Positions 1 through 12,203 are shown, counted from the first letter of the stretch. The stretch: DNA of 64,000 bases from Mesaphorura yosii (GCA_009869945.1 WIXG01000027.1:124001-188000), one strand, 5' to 3'. The notes: generated from the sequence alone by a model not told the origin. Program-made: numbers and translations.

Positions 1-103
1 AAAGATAGACATCTGATTAAGCATGTGATTAAAATATAAAATTTAGAAACTTGCAAACTTTTGTAAGCGAACCATACTCGTCGGTTTGGGTTTATTAACA
101 AGG

Positions 104-1269
104 TCACACGACTTCCCCATCAACCTCGTTATCTTCTTCAGACAAGTCTTCGCAATTTTCCAGCCCTCCAGCGCCAGGTTTGTCCACAGGAGAAAGGGGA
201 GCACTGGTGACCGTGCCGCGGATGTTGGTAGCTGGACTGGCTGCTTGGCTGTGCTCTCCCTCATTGTTACTCTCCAGGGGTACTTGATCCGCGGGGGTTG
301 GAGTTGCTCCTTCCACATCCATCGGACTACTGGCGCCCGACTCCTCGCTGCCCGCGAACTTGATCGCACGCCCATTGACTACGGCAGTTCCCAAGGCTGG
401 AGCGGGTTTCGGTGGTGATGGTGGCCTAATGTCATCCATCGTGATGTCGTCATCCGATAAACTTGTGTGAATGTCTTGTGTTAAATCATCCTCTTTAATA
501 AGGTCGTGCAAAACGTGGAGTTCTGACGTCAAATTAAATGTGTTCTTTTTATGCTGCGCTAATTTGTCGTCCAGCCTTTGCTTTTGAGCCTGAAACCGAA
601 ATCAAAGTTTTGAACATGCAGCAATGAAATGTGCAAACATGCAAAGTTTCCGTCCTGGCACTCACATATAGGGCGTCATATTTCTGCGATAGTTTAGCAT
701 GCTTCTTCTCAGTCTCTTTGCGATCCGGCTTGTTCTTGATGAGTTTTGCCAACGCATCGTATTCCATGGAACGTTTGCGTAATTTTGTTGCCTCCTCGAG
801 CACAGACTTCGCCTCAGTGATCTGCTCTTTCGTGGCTTCAATCCCCAGCCTCACTCTGACACCAAACTCGTCATACGCCAACTTTGTCAGCTCGCTAACC
901 CGAATGCTCTGGTGCGTCCTCTTGGCGGAGTACTCCGTTTCCCTCACTCTGGTCAACATTTTGCGAAAAGATGCATCACTGAAAACATATGAGTGCAAAT
1001 TTCACACATCTGCTTCAAATTGTTAGAGAATTTACACTGCACCTTTCAGCTGCCGTTTCATCGTTGGAAGCGAACCCGATCACTGATTTCATGAGGTTTG
1101 TAATTCGCCGGTCGTCTCCAATGCCGTCCCCATCAATCAGAAGTCGACGCTTGATGACTTCATCTGTGAAAAAATTCCAGCATCAGCGTTAGAATTTCTA
1201 GAATACAAGTGGAAATTCGGGAATTATAAGTTATAACTTACCCAGCAGGGCGTTTTCTGCACCCGACAT
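104..1269 (-). CDS. THOC7: THO complex subunit 7 (THOC7/Mft1 family)
   Basis: Subunit of the nuclear THO/TREX complex that couples transcription to mRNA packaging and export. Four exons on the minus strand: 1269-1242, 1163-1043, 978-666 and 589-104, with phases 1, 2 and 0 matching at each junction, giving 315 residues. The N-terminus carries the family signature DEVIKRRLLIDGDG then DDRRI (about residues 10-30). A long charged coiled-coil follows, with the conserved YDALAKLI at about 123-130 and a second coil in exon 4. The start is the only in-frame ATG before a GTAAGT donor. The human protein is about 204 residues; here a tail of about 120 residues rich in Ser, Pro, Asp and Glu (last exon) extends it. 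The gene is head to head with the AAA gene, 1.16 kb apart. The family call rests on recognised motifs and is secure; the tail's function is unknown. Confidence 0.9.
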
Positions 1270-2431
1270 GTCTGCTTACTGAAGAAGTTGAAGCAAATCC
1301 GAAAGGCTAAGGTTAAAACTAAAATAAAACGGCTTAGATTGCATGCAATAATTCAAATACAGACACGGCGTTTGGAGATTTGTTCTCGCCAAGCCTAGGC
1401 ATAGGGAAAACCATTTTCAGCGGGGATTGAGGCGAGGTAATGACGTTTTCCGTATACCGAATGTATTAGCTTGCCCCAACTTTGCACCACAAAGAAGTCT
1501 AGCTTGCAAGCTGTCAGAGATCCTCAAAAAACTGGTTTAATAAAGTCAAATATTAAAAATGTAGCAAAGAATTGAGATAATCGGCCAAAATCATGAACTC
1601 ATCCATACAATAAACTGGAACTCGTACATACCATGCATGATTTACAATTACTTTGAGCCAGGAACCGCGAGTCTCGAAGCGGAATTTTGGTCTGTCCATG
1701 GAAGACAAACTGCTTATCTCTCACAAATGGCCAGGGTTGCGATTTTGGACTAGCTGCCAGTAGCAGATCCATAGTCGAGTTCAACGATTTTAAGGTTCGA
1801 CCATGTTGATGCGCAGTTCAGAAGAAGGGGAGTCCAATTAAAGGAATATCAATCAGATATGAGACAAGAACATTCAGAGCACCTGACGATAGTGCTGGTC
1901 ACGTAAACATTGCTATTGCCAGCGAACACTGTGAAAGGGTTCATTTCCCTCCCAGGAATTTACACACAAAGCACAATGCGGTAGAATCACAAGATGTAAA
2001 CACAGGCGCTTTCTATCATTTCTATCACGGTGGACTCGCCATTACGCGTTTTGACTCGAAAGAGCAAAAACCGATACATTTCATCTGCTTTTACTAGTAC
2101 GAACTTGTAATCCGTGTTTGGTGTCAATTCAAGATCAAGTGTCAAGCTTGAATCTTCAACAGTTAAAGTTAGTCGCAATTAATCAATATTTTAGCCGTAC
2201 TAGCGAGTGGGGATAAACAAACCGTTCTGTGACTTGATCATCAGATTATTGATCATTGAGTGGACACCTCGGCGCTAAAGTAATTTATTTTAAACAAATA
2301 GATTCTGTGAGATTAAAAATAAGAACTACCTACAAATCTACGGACGAAAGACGTTATCGTTGTTCACTGATTGCTGCCCTGTTCACCCTGACTAAATTTC
2401 ATCTCTGACTGTCATCTGTATAGGGTTTAAT
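1270..2431. other. Intergenic region between divergent genes
   Basis: Spacer between the THOC7 start (minus) and the AAA gene start (plus), so it should hold both promoters. Short open frames on the minus strand (about 1.6-1.8 kb and 2.0-2.2 kb) lack recognisable content. I see no repeat or clear TATA box. Confidence 0.5.
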
Positions 2432-4942
2432 ATGGAACAAGAACGGTCTACATTTGGAGGAAGACTCCCGGGCGCTGCAAACTCAATGCCATTTCTAAAC
2501 GTCCCTGAGCAGCCAATTCAGCAGCACTTTTCTCTGCCGACAATGGGAAGTGGCTCTCACCAGCACCAGCCAACGCACTCTCCCGAGGCGGATAGAAGCA
2601 GACGCCGCCCTTTTACTTCTCTTTATTGCTCAATCCCAATGGGATCATCGATTGGGGCTCGTGCTAGAAATTATGAGAACCACTCACAAGGTCACCTGAT
2701 GAATCTTGGTACATTACAGTTTTATCCACATCCTACATTTCGTCCACCAAATGCTAATGTGGTAAGTCCTTCTACAATTTTTCAAATACTTAGCGCCTTA
2801 TGAAAATGGTTGGCTCTTAGAAAGCCTAAGGCTTCAATCGGCCTATTGCTATACATAGTTGACACCATTAGAACATGCTGTTCCTGTTCATCTGTTTTCA
2901 TCTGCTTGGTTAGCTTTTAGTTCAGTCCATCAGTTCCAGCAATTCACTTTCAGTTGGTTCATTGTTTTTCCACTTGCAATTTTTCTCTATCTTAAAAGAC
3001 GATAAGGAAAATCACAGCTCTTGGTCGCCTTCAGTTTCTTTCACCTCTTTTTTCTCTTTGATTTGAGTTCTGATCCTGAGAGTTAAGTTTGAGTACTCGG
3101 ATTTACCGTTTTTATAGATTTAGGTTGCATAGGTGCATTAGAGTACCGTCTATTTCCTGTTTCCTTCGCCGCTATCGCTGTCTTCTCGCTTCACTTTAAA
3201 GTCTACCCTGCGTACCATGCCCATAAGCTGTTCCCGGAGGTATTTCTATGTACTTTATAGTTACTAATTTGCTGAACGTTTGGAAGGTTTCTACTCCAAG
3301 TGTATTTGGTGCACCAGGGATTCCGATTGTTCCATCTCAATTTGTTCAACCTGGTTCACCCCGGGAGCCAAAAAACAAAATGTTTAAATTGGAGATGAAC
3401 ATTGATTCTTCTGATCGTAAGATTAGCGGCAAACTGATCACTGGGGATACTCAGATGGCGGCTGCAACTCGAGCAACTCCTTCTGGGGCAGGCAAATCTC
3501 CGCTGGCAAGCAATGGCGAGGAGAAGAGTCAAAGAGAAGCCATGGGGTCTTGGTATGATCAAAATTTCAGTTTTGATTTTTCATCCACTCGGTGCGTGTG
3601 ACAAGCCAGTAAGATAGATTTGGTTGAACTATCTTTTGACAGGAATTTGGGTTTGCTGGAGCAAATGAACCGACAATTCGATCAAAAATCATTTCAGCTT
3701 CTACAAAAGGTCAATTCTGAGCTAATGACAGATGTTGGAGCAATTAGTTGTTACTTAATGGCTGGCCTGGTTGCTGAGAGAAAATACATTCAGGTGAGTT
3801 TCGACGTAGGACAAGTGACAGCAAGTCAGGTAATCGATTTGTTGCTTGATCTTTGGCAGGAGGAAGTCTTGCATCGAATGAGCCGACCAGACTTGTTTGA
3901 TGGCATACGGCGTTACAGAACCGCTGGCATTTTTCTATGCGGGCCAGCTGGAAATGGAAAGACTGTCATGGCCAAGCTGATTGCTGGGAATATCACACGT
4001 CGCTACATTAATGTTCAGCCTTACTACCTTGATTCACCCATGGCGTACCAACTATTGATTGCAATTTTTCGCTTAGCAGCGAACACTGAGCCGTCCGTCA
4101 TCGTCTTCGAAAATATAGACCAAATGTTTCGTGGGAAGAACGGATTACAAGAACTGTTTGTCAGTGAGTTCGTAAGTTCACTGTTAATTATTAAACAATA
4201 TTCATGTTTTGGACCCTTTTAATTGGTCATCTGTTTGATTAAAAATGAATATTCGTGGCATTTCAGGAACGCAGTATGCAAAGACGGGATCACGTTGTAG
4301 TCGTAGGAACAAGCAGAATGGACTGTTACCACAATCTTCCGAAGAAAATTGTTCACTGTTTCCACCACCGTATTAAAATTCAGTTGCCAGATGAGAGGGT
4401 AAAGAGACATTCAGTGAAGTAAATATTGAGGGACCTGATTTCTGGATGATATTACGCATTTTGTATACAGGAAAGACGAGATTTGGTTTCTGCATTCATG
4501 AAGGGCGTTCCCCATAAACTTACCAAGTCGAACTTCAAAGATATTGCAGATGCTACTGCCAATCGTACACGTGGTCAAATTGAAGCAATTTGCCGAAAAG
4601 TAGCAAGCATTCCTTCCTTACAAATTCCAAATGAATTGATCAGAATAGCTCTTCCATCATCAGTAAGTAAATTACTTAATTGTGCATTGAACTCATGAAT
4701 TCCTTCCCGGTATTTCGATGTGGCAAACGTTTGCGTTGTAGATTCGCCAGGTTACAATCACGGACTTTATCACCGTCCTGAATTTGAGACACTTTCCGAA
4801 TTCTCCGGAGCCGATTGGTGACTCAAGCTCAATGGAAATTTCTTCAGTGGGCACTTCTCAAGAGTCGCCCGTTGACGAGGCAGCCCATCGTCATGGTCGC
4901 TCTAATTTCAGTGCCAACGACATTGAAATTGGATTCCACTAA
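2432..4942 (+). CDS. Fidgetin-like AAA protein (meiotic-clade AAA) with eroded catalytic motifs
   Basis: Seven exons: 2432-2761, 3287-3591, 3643-3793, 3860-4171, 4267-4398, 4471-4662 and 4742-4942, giving 540 residues with all phases consistent. Residues 1-230 are low-complexity, rich in Ser, Pro and Gln, as in fidgetins. The AAA core starts near residue 263 with a segment matching the fidgetin/katanin/spastin pattern (RPDLFDGIR...GIFLCGP). Walker A GPAGNGKT is at 290-297. Walker B reads VIVFENID (342-349) where the family has VIFIDEID, so the catalytic Glu is Asn. Sensor 1 TNR is TSR (about 381-383), and the arginine-finger position (RRF/RRL) reads HCF. AAA proteins of this clade are usually microtubule-severing or recombination ATPases; here nucleotide binding may persist without normal hydrolysis. 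The 66-bp intron 3794-3859 is a multiple of three and stop-free, so retention would add 22 residues. Family call firm, exact orthologue not known. Confidence 0.82.
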
Positions 4943-5216
4943 ATTAACAACTCAACCAAGTTCAGAGAAAATTAGGTCCTAAATTATTTTTCCCACATTA
5001 CTTTATTTTCTCTTTCAGTACAGCTAACGTTAACCTCATTAAGTTAGGAACTTGTTTGGTTATATACATTACGCTATTAACATTATAACATAGAAGTTAA
5101 TATTTCTACTAATATCTCGTCTCTATCATTTTTCCTCTTCAATCATTCATTATTGTTTCAGATTTCTTGAACCCATCCGGCTCTAAAAAGCTTCCAGATT
5201 TATTTTGTTCCAAATG

Positions 5217-5222
5217 AATAAA
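5217..5222 (+). terminator. Poly(A) signal AATAAA of the AAA gene
   Basis: Canonical hexamer 275 bp after the stop codon of the AAA gene, on the same strand. Confidence 0.55.
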
Positions 5223-7365
5223 CATATACGTTGTTGATTTTCGTTACCCTGAGTTTGTAAAGTCTTTTGTTGACGACAGGTTGCGAGACCTTTCCAGATC
5301 AGTTTGATAGAGAACCCTACATACAAATAGGACAAATGCCAATAATACAAGTGGTTTTTCTAAGATTCACTAATTCATTTCATTGATTTCAATGAGTCGT
5401 TTCATTTTTATGAGAGTTATTCCCGTGGACTTGTTAGTTAACATTTTTTATTGTTCAATTGTAACAGCTTGGGAATGATTTTACTTTTCTTGCCAAGACT
5501 AATAATAGTAATTTCTCATGTTTCTTAATTCTTTGTGGGTTTCCCCTTCGCTAAACAGATTAACTTATGAATTCATTCACTCCTTTATTTATGTACATTC
5601 AGGAAAACTGGGCAAAAGAAGTACAAATGCTAACAATAGAAAGCATTTGACCTTGTTGTATGGATACTTCAGACCCTCGAGAGAATCATATCCGGTTCAA
5701 ATGCAGTTAAATCCAAGTCATACTCGTTTGAGTCAAAATGAAGCAAGATCAGACGACGACGGCGCTAAACCTTCCTGTTGCCTGTTTACTCGAATTGCAC
5801 AACCAGAACTAGAAGTAGTAAATACTTCATCAGAACTCAAGACTGAAACACTCCGTGCTACTGCAAGTCATTTCATATGCCAACTCGTTTAGTCTTTTAC
5901 ATGTAAATTGAAGCCTGAGTTCGAATTATCAGTTGGACTTTCCAGAGCACGACCTCATCTTCACGCGACAGACCACGCCATGCCCTTCGATTCGAAGAGT
6001 ATTTTAATTTTAAGGGTTTTCATTCATTCATCGAGGTGAATAGAGAGTAGAAAGAGACAAAACTGGCATGGCACTGGATACAGTTAAGTTTAATCAAGCT
6101 CATTTCGTTTAGCTGCAGTTTTGAATACTCATTTACAGCAGAACCTGTCCACAGCTACCACAGCGGACGGTGTCTGGTTTTAGCCTCCATCTAATCTGCG
6201 TCGTAAATTGTACACAAGACACAAAGAGCTACAGATGTTCGCTCATTCAGTGGGTGTTTACAAAAGCGTAATAAAAAGTAAAGGTAACCTCACTCACATT
6301 GTTTTTGCGCGATCCAACCTACATTTACGTAAATGTACAAAGCCACAGTCAAGTTTGTGCTTTGTGATCGCGGTGGTAATACTCATGAAATTCCTCTATT
6401 GCGAACCTCGTTTAAGTTGACATCACGTTCATCATTTTAGAAGTGATTTTAGTATTTTACGGAAAGAGTGCAAGTTTTATTTCTTAACATCAAGATATAC
6501 TACGCCAGCATCTGAGCTCCTGGACCCAACTCATTCGAAAGAATTTTAACTTCGCCTTGTTCACCTTGAAGTGGAGATCAGCTGATAATACCAGTTACAA
6601 GTTCCTGCACCTGCAAATCACTGAAACAGAAATATCAGCTGATTTGCGAGTGCATCGCGGAAAGGTGAGTAAGATCGTGATGACATTGCCAGACAGAGAT
6701 AACAAGTATTAGCGACATACTTCTCATTCAGTTATGATGTAACTGATATCTTGGTCTTAAGAACAATGGACTGCCAGAATGCTCTTGTGATACCCATATT
6801 GTTAATTGCTTAGCCTAGGAGACCATGGTGAAATGATGAAACTTGGTCTGCTAGTTCAATCCAGTAAATTAGGTTTCATGCAAGTGCAACAGATAAAGCC
6901 CGATGTCATGAGTTCAGTTATCATGCTCAACTTTCGTCGGAATTACGGTACTCACTTGACAGAATTGACAGTATTTCCATGTAAGCCAATTATTGTACGA
7001 ACAAGGTCGGCAGTACCAGAGATCAGATCAAACTTGTCGTTTGCCAACTCATTTATGAATCAAGAACATTTGTTCCATGAGAGACGCCTATTTCAGAATA
7101 GGAAGATAATCAATAATCCATATTTTAATGTCTTCATTTGTGGCCACCACTTTCAGTATATTTCGCAAGTTGTTTTGCAAAGCTTAAAGGAAATGATTCA
7201 TTGCTTATTTTATTTTTACTCCCTCTTCGTGATTGCGATTCTTCACAACTTGGAATGGAGAACACCCAAGATGACAAACGCATTTTTTATCGCAAGCTTG
7301 TTTCTTTATTTTGCAGGAAATGCAAGAAGTCAGGCTCCAATCATAGCCAAGATATATTTGTAGAT

Positions 7366-7381
7366 GGTGACGTACGTCACC
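7366..7381. promoter_or_regulatory. 16-bp perfect palindrome GGTGACGTACGTCACC
   Basis: A perfect palindrome containing two opposed TGACGT half-sites, the kind bound by CREB/ATF-type bZIP factors. It lies about 430 bp before the mucolipin start codon. The site is seen; its binding factor is inferred. Confidence 0.4.
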
Positions 7382-7546
7382 AGCCGGAGCTCACAGTTCA
7401 TTAATCTCCTGTAAGATGTAAACACAAAGAAGAATCTTCTTGAGCTGACCGCCAAAGGGTTCGACCGTAACATTCCAGGGATTCAGTACAGGTCATAACT
7501 TTCCACCCTTCAAAAATAGTCGTGGTCGCACACATCTGGACACCCA

Positions 7547-7572
7547 GTGATCACGCTCTGATACATGATCAC
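7547..7572. promoter_or_regulatory. Paired GTGATCAC / TGATCAC sites
   Basis: An 8-bp palindrome GTGATCAC (7547-7554) is followed 11 bp later by TGATCAC (7566-7572), with a third related half nearby (GGTCAC). It sits about 240 bp before the mucolipin start codon. Factor unknown. Confidence 0.3.
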
Positions 7573-7808
7573 TGATATTGGTCACTAACTATTGACTGAT
7601 AACAAAGGTTGAAGGTAAGTAGAGCTAGTCCTTTAAACTGAAAGCACTTGGGCGTCCCACTGTCTGGACTGTGTACAGAAATTTTATTGCCGAATTATTC
7701 AACTTCACCTACAAGTCGCCTTGTTCATGGCGACCGGGCGCCTACATAAGCTTTATTACTGACGGTACTCCTGCCATACATCGAATTATTTTATTTGCGA
7801 GCTCAAAG

Positions 7809-10800
7809 ATGAATAAGCCAAGTGGAAGCCGTAGTATTAACACCCTTGAACCAGTCCCTGACATTGAAGTGACCTCCTCATCGGACGAAATAGAACGTAA
7901 GCACTTTTTATAATCTCCAATTGTGGCCTAATTTACATAAGTCTGGAAGATATATTTAAATATTATGCTTAGACGGCTTAAATCTTAAAATGTTAGAAGT
8001 ATAAAACTCGTGTGATATCTTCGCATTTTCTCCGTGAGCGTGGTCGCGTATGCCAGGCAAATTTGTTTACACCCTGATAGCAGACTTGATTAGCAACCAG
8101 AGCGCAATTGCTTAGGTTTTGAAGATAGTAGTCATTTGAATTTTCCTGATTTCTGGATAATATCCAAGATTGGGATTGCAAGTTTTTGCTGTAATTGTGA
8201 TACGCCTTGCCTAGTAACGTCTATCGTTGGTAAGTATGCATTGCATATAAATCAAAACATTTATCACTTCTAGTCAGGACGTCAGTCCGAATTAGTTGAT
8301 GTTGCACCCATGAACAACAGCCTTAATGGGTAAACTGATAATTTAGTCATGAATACGCGAACAGTATTGAGTCTTCCGGATGTTGTGCAAACTTTATTTC
8401 TGTTGTTACAAGTTTCAAGTTGTTGAAGTTCAGTATAGTGCACTAAACTGGGTACAATTAAATTACTTTCGTGACATCTCTAAAGTCAGCAGGATTAAGA
8501 ATGTCAATTTCAAGAATTGTCGTGAGAATGGGTTGTGGTAACCCCGAATCATCTCCAAATAGCGTGTTTGAGGATGCCGACTCAACTGCGACCACGAACA
8601 CAAGTTCTAATTACATTTGACTTCATCTCTATATTTTAGTCTTTTACTTCAGCCAAGATCAATGACCAATAAGAAGGCAAAATTGTTAATGCTGAAGTGT
8701 GTATTTCTTTCAGAAATGGAAAGCAGCTTGCCCAGGAGGTACGGAAGTATTAACGAGAACAGTGTCCGACGGAAGCGCCCAAGTCAAACATCAAGTGCTT
8801 CGGCCTGTGGAACACATGGAGTTCCGAATAGCAACAATACACCCTCCTCGCGAGTGCCCATTGAGAAAATGAGGACGCGACTACAATTTTATAACATGAA
8901 CCCACTGGAGAAATGGCAAACCAAGCGGAAATTTCCATATAAGCTCCTTATTCAAGTTTTTAAGATAATTTTTGTCACAATTCAGGTAGGAGCAAATATT
9001 TTAACGATGCATTTTAACTGTGAAGATGGTTAATTATCGAATTATACTTTTCGTAGTTGATATTTTTCGCATCGTACCGCTACGCGAACGTTACCTACAC
9101 TTACGATAACAAGATCTCACTAAGCAACCTCCTATTAATGGACTGGGACCCTGCCATGGAAGTTGTGGCTTACCCACCAACTTCTGGTCCACTCGCCGTT
9201 TACACCAAAGATAAATTCTACGAATCCGTTGACTACGTAATGAACACTGTAAGCCAAATCAAAAAGCTAAATTCCCCTCATAAATGAAAAGAAGATCACT
9301 CCTTTCTGTTTAGTACAAAAACATTCAAAACATTTCGATCGGACCATATTTTCACAAGAGCCAAGACGGCTCTATCACTCCGGTTGAATTCTGCTTCGAG
9401 CACTATAAGAACGGAATCATATTTGGATTCAATGAGAGCTACATATTTGACAGCGAAACGGAAACAAACTGCCGGCTCATTAGTCTGTCATCCGATATGG
9501 AATTCTCAAGTCAGTCATATTTTAAGGAGAATAATATCAGCTTGGAATTTTCGTCTCTGCTCGAAGCGAAGATATTATTCAGTTTAAAAACGGTCAGATT
9601 TCGTGATGTTGGACCTCTGAAATCTCCCGATTGCTTCCGCTTTGATGTTGAGGCAAGTGCACGCAAGGAATTATACTCGCATTTGGACGTGGGCACTTAT
9701 AAATCTGTTCTAATAATTTCAGATTTCTTTCAACAACCGGAATCATGACGGACAAATACGAGTGGCACTGGAAGCAACACCAATCCGACTCTTATGCAAA
9801 GGTGACACTCACTACAAAGGTAGGCGACGATATATCAAAAGTGCATGAAGCATTAATGGTGAAACGAGTATCCTGAATTCACAAATGTTTTCTAGCTAAC
9901 AATACACTGGAGAAAATTGGCCGCACCGGCATTAACTTCATAGTGATAGCAGTCAGCACGTTATCCCTAGTGCTCTGCTGCCGTGCCATTTACAGGGCTC
10001 AACTACTGAAGGCCGTAAGCTAGTTATCCTAGTGAATGTGGATCCATTTTGATTCAAATACTTACCTTTTGGTCTCGTGTATGTTCTAGGAGGTTATAGT
10101 TTTCTTTAAGAAGCATTTCAATGAAACTTTAACCGTGAAGGACAGGCTTGAATTCCTCAACTTCTGGTACCTGCTGATAATCCTGAATGATATTTTTATC
10201 ATCGTCGGCTCTGCTCTGAAGCAGCAAATAGAGAATAAGGTAATAGTGTCCATATCGACCAAAATGTGTGCTTGTAAAAGTTGAATTGAATTTCTAATTT
10301 TTTACATTCTAGGAGTTGACCGGAGAAGCGTGGAATGTATGCTCCCTGTTTCTGGGAATTGGAAACTTATTTGTCTGGTTTGGGGTATTGCGCTACCTGG
10401 GCTTTTTCCGGACATACAACGTTCTTATTTTAACGCTGAAGCGTGCATCACCAAATGTACTCAGGTTTCTCCTCTGCGCGATGCTAATTTACTCGGGGTT
10501 CACATTCTGCGGGTGGCTCATTCTCGGACCTTATCACTTGAAATTCTCAACATTGTCGTCAACATCCGAATGCTTGTTCGCACTCATCAACGGTGACGAT
10601 ATGTTTGCCACATTCGCCAGCATGTCGAACAAATCAATGCTGCTGTGGTGGTTCTGCCGTTTCTATCTGTACAGTTTCATCAGTCTCTTCATCTACGTCG
10701 TGCTCAGCTTGTTCATTGCACTCATCATGGACGCGTACGAGACTATTAAACTCTACTACACAGAAGGTTTTCCCTGCTCAGCTCTTCAGGACTTTATAAA

Positions 10801-11167
10801 TGGGGGAGATTTGGACAACACCTCAATCAATTTCTCCGTAGATCATGCAAGACTAAGTACACGTGGGTCAATGTTTCAGCAGCATCATTGCCATCACCAC
10901 ATGCCAAGTGATGATGAAGACGTAAATGGAATGCCACACAGGAAGGTGTCTGCTGCTGGGTTTCTGGACACAATTGTCGGTAAGATGAACACAACTTACT
11001 GCTCTTTCATTTATCACTGAGAAGATGAAGCTTATAACAGCATGCTTCTCTTTCTGTCCACAGAAACAATCTGTGGGTGTTCCACTCCAAATAATACTGC
11101 TAGGAGGAACAACGCGCTCTCGAGGCAGACGAGCAGCGACGAGACTACGCCTTTAATAAACGCGTGA
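7809..11167 (+). CDS. Trpml: Mucolipin (TRPML) endolysosomal cation channel
   Basis: Nine exons: 7809-7896, 8714-8985, 9057-9248, 9314-9652, 9723-9819, 9896-10014, 10090-10239, 10313-10979 and 11064-11167, giving 675 residues. TRPML channels release Ca2+/Fe2+ from late endosomes and lysosomes and are gated by PI(3,5)P2. Seen: a basic N-terminal stretch (KMRTRLQFYNMNPLEKWQTK) before S1 (about 105-125), as in the lipid-binding pocket; a long lumenal S1-S2 domain (about 126-335) with conserved cysteines; S2 near 341-358, S3 near 385-410; the pore filter NGDDMF at 512-517; and S6 rich in Phe/Ile. The C-terminus has cysteines (TICGCS) and ends ETTPLINA, which fits the acidic dileucine lysosomal-sorting signal [DE]xxxL[LI]. 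Intron 9653-9722 begins with GC, not GT. The start was chosen for its good context (CAAAG before ATG) and phase fit; Met in exon 2 is the alternative. Confidence 0.95.
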
Positions 11168-11573
11168 TTGTTCGTAGTTTCATGATCTCAGGAAGAAATT
11201 GAGGTTTAAGTTGTTTCGGTTATTAGTGTGGCTAGTTTCCCAAACTACAATTTACCGTAAGCGAATCTCGACTCTAATTCTGTGATAATTACAAGATGTA
11301 CGTTTTTTCTTTGTAATACTTAAAGCTCAGTTAACCTACGAACTCAGGGCGTGAGCCAGACCTTACAATAGCATCTTGTACGATATTTTTAACATAACTT
11401 GCTTAATTCTCTTCCATGCGGGAATAAAATTTAGTATCAAGGAACCTAAGCTTGTAGTGATTGAATACTTGCGCAACCGCTTATTAGTAATTTATAAACC
11501 TATTTTAGATTATTTATGAACGTATTTTGATTGTATTTGTTGCTATCAGTTGAGCAATATTTAATTTTCTTCT

Positions 11574-11579
11574 AATAAA
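11574..11579 (+). terminator. Poly(A) signal AATAAA of mucolipin
   Basis: Hexamer 407 bp after the mucolipin stop codon, followed by a T- and GT-bearing stretch. Confidence 0.6.
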
Positions 11580-12110
11580 GTGATCCAATCAAGAAACAAC
11601 CAATCATTCTAGTTAATATTATATACTTTATTGGCATCAAATGATCTGCTTCAAGTTACAATTCCAAGACATCAGAAGGGTTGTTTTCTCGAAGTCGTTA
11701 CAATTAATCTGCAAAGCTTTCTCAAGTGAATGCGGTGCAATTTCGATTACGACTCGATCCTTTGTCATGCACTATATTACAACGGCGAACAATGACTCGT
11801 ATTGAATCCCGCATGCACGTTCTTGCATTGTTGACAGTGTGCCGTGTTAATTGGTACTAGGATTTCGGAACCCACGTAATACCTCAAAGAAGTCAATGAC
11901 TACAATGTAGCCAAGTGGATTTGGCGTGTGCCCATCTTTTGTCATTTGTGTGTATACAAATGAGCTGCCGTTTCCCCATTTCCTTTGAATTCGGTGGAGA
12001 GTAGTCCCGAGCAGGAAATGCATTTTGGCATTTGATATGGCATCATTCAGTGTGCAAGGATACCTTTTCTTATTTCAGGCGTATTTCGGGGTACCTCTTA
12101 GGACAATTTG

Positions 12111-12146
12111 TATAAATACTGAAGGTAGCATGCTAATAAATCAACA
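12111..12146 (+). promoter_or_regulatory. TATA box and probable initiator of the glycine-rich peptide gene
   Basis: TATAAATA at 12111-12118, with TCAACAGTCG at 12141-12150 placing a start of transcription 32-35 bp downstream, the usual TATA-to-start distance. The implied 5' UTR is only about 60 bp. A strong TATA promoter suits a highly or inducibly expressed secreted peptide. Confidence 0.65.
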
Positions 12147-12203
12147 GTCGTCTTCTTCACTCAATCTCAGCAGCAGTAGAATCATCTCTTAACTCTACTC
12201 AAG

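Larger units (their letters stand above)
4943..7808. other. Intergenic region upstream of mucolipin
   Basis: No gene can be supported. Open frames at 5518-5892 and 6806-7363 have no recognisable domain and no convincing splice context. A GTAAGT-type donor near 7615 could end a 5' untranslated exon of the mucolipin gene. Two copies of the palindrome ATCAGCTGAT lie in 6.57-6.65 kb, and palindromes near 7.37 and 7.55 kb are listed separately. Confidence 0.5.
11168..12203. other. Mucolipin 3' UTR and intergenic spacer
   Basis: Holds the mucolipin 3' untranslated region up to the signal at 11574, then about 500 bp of spacer leading into the TATA promoter of the next gene. No coding signal seen. 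Confidence 0.55.

Noticed and set aside
5518-5892. 124-codon open frame after the AAA gene
   Set aside because: No conserved content; an internal CAG acceptor is present but no partner exon could be found.
6806-7363. 185-codon open frame upstream of mucolipin
   Set aside because: No domain, no homologue recognised and composition like the surrounding noncoding DNA.
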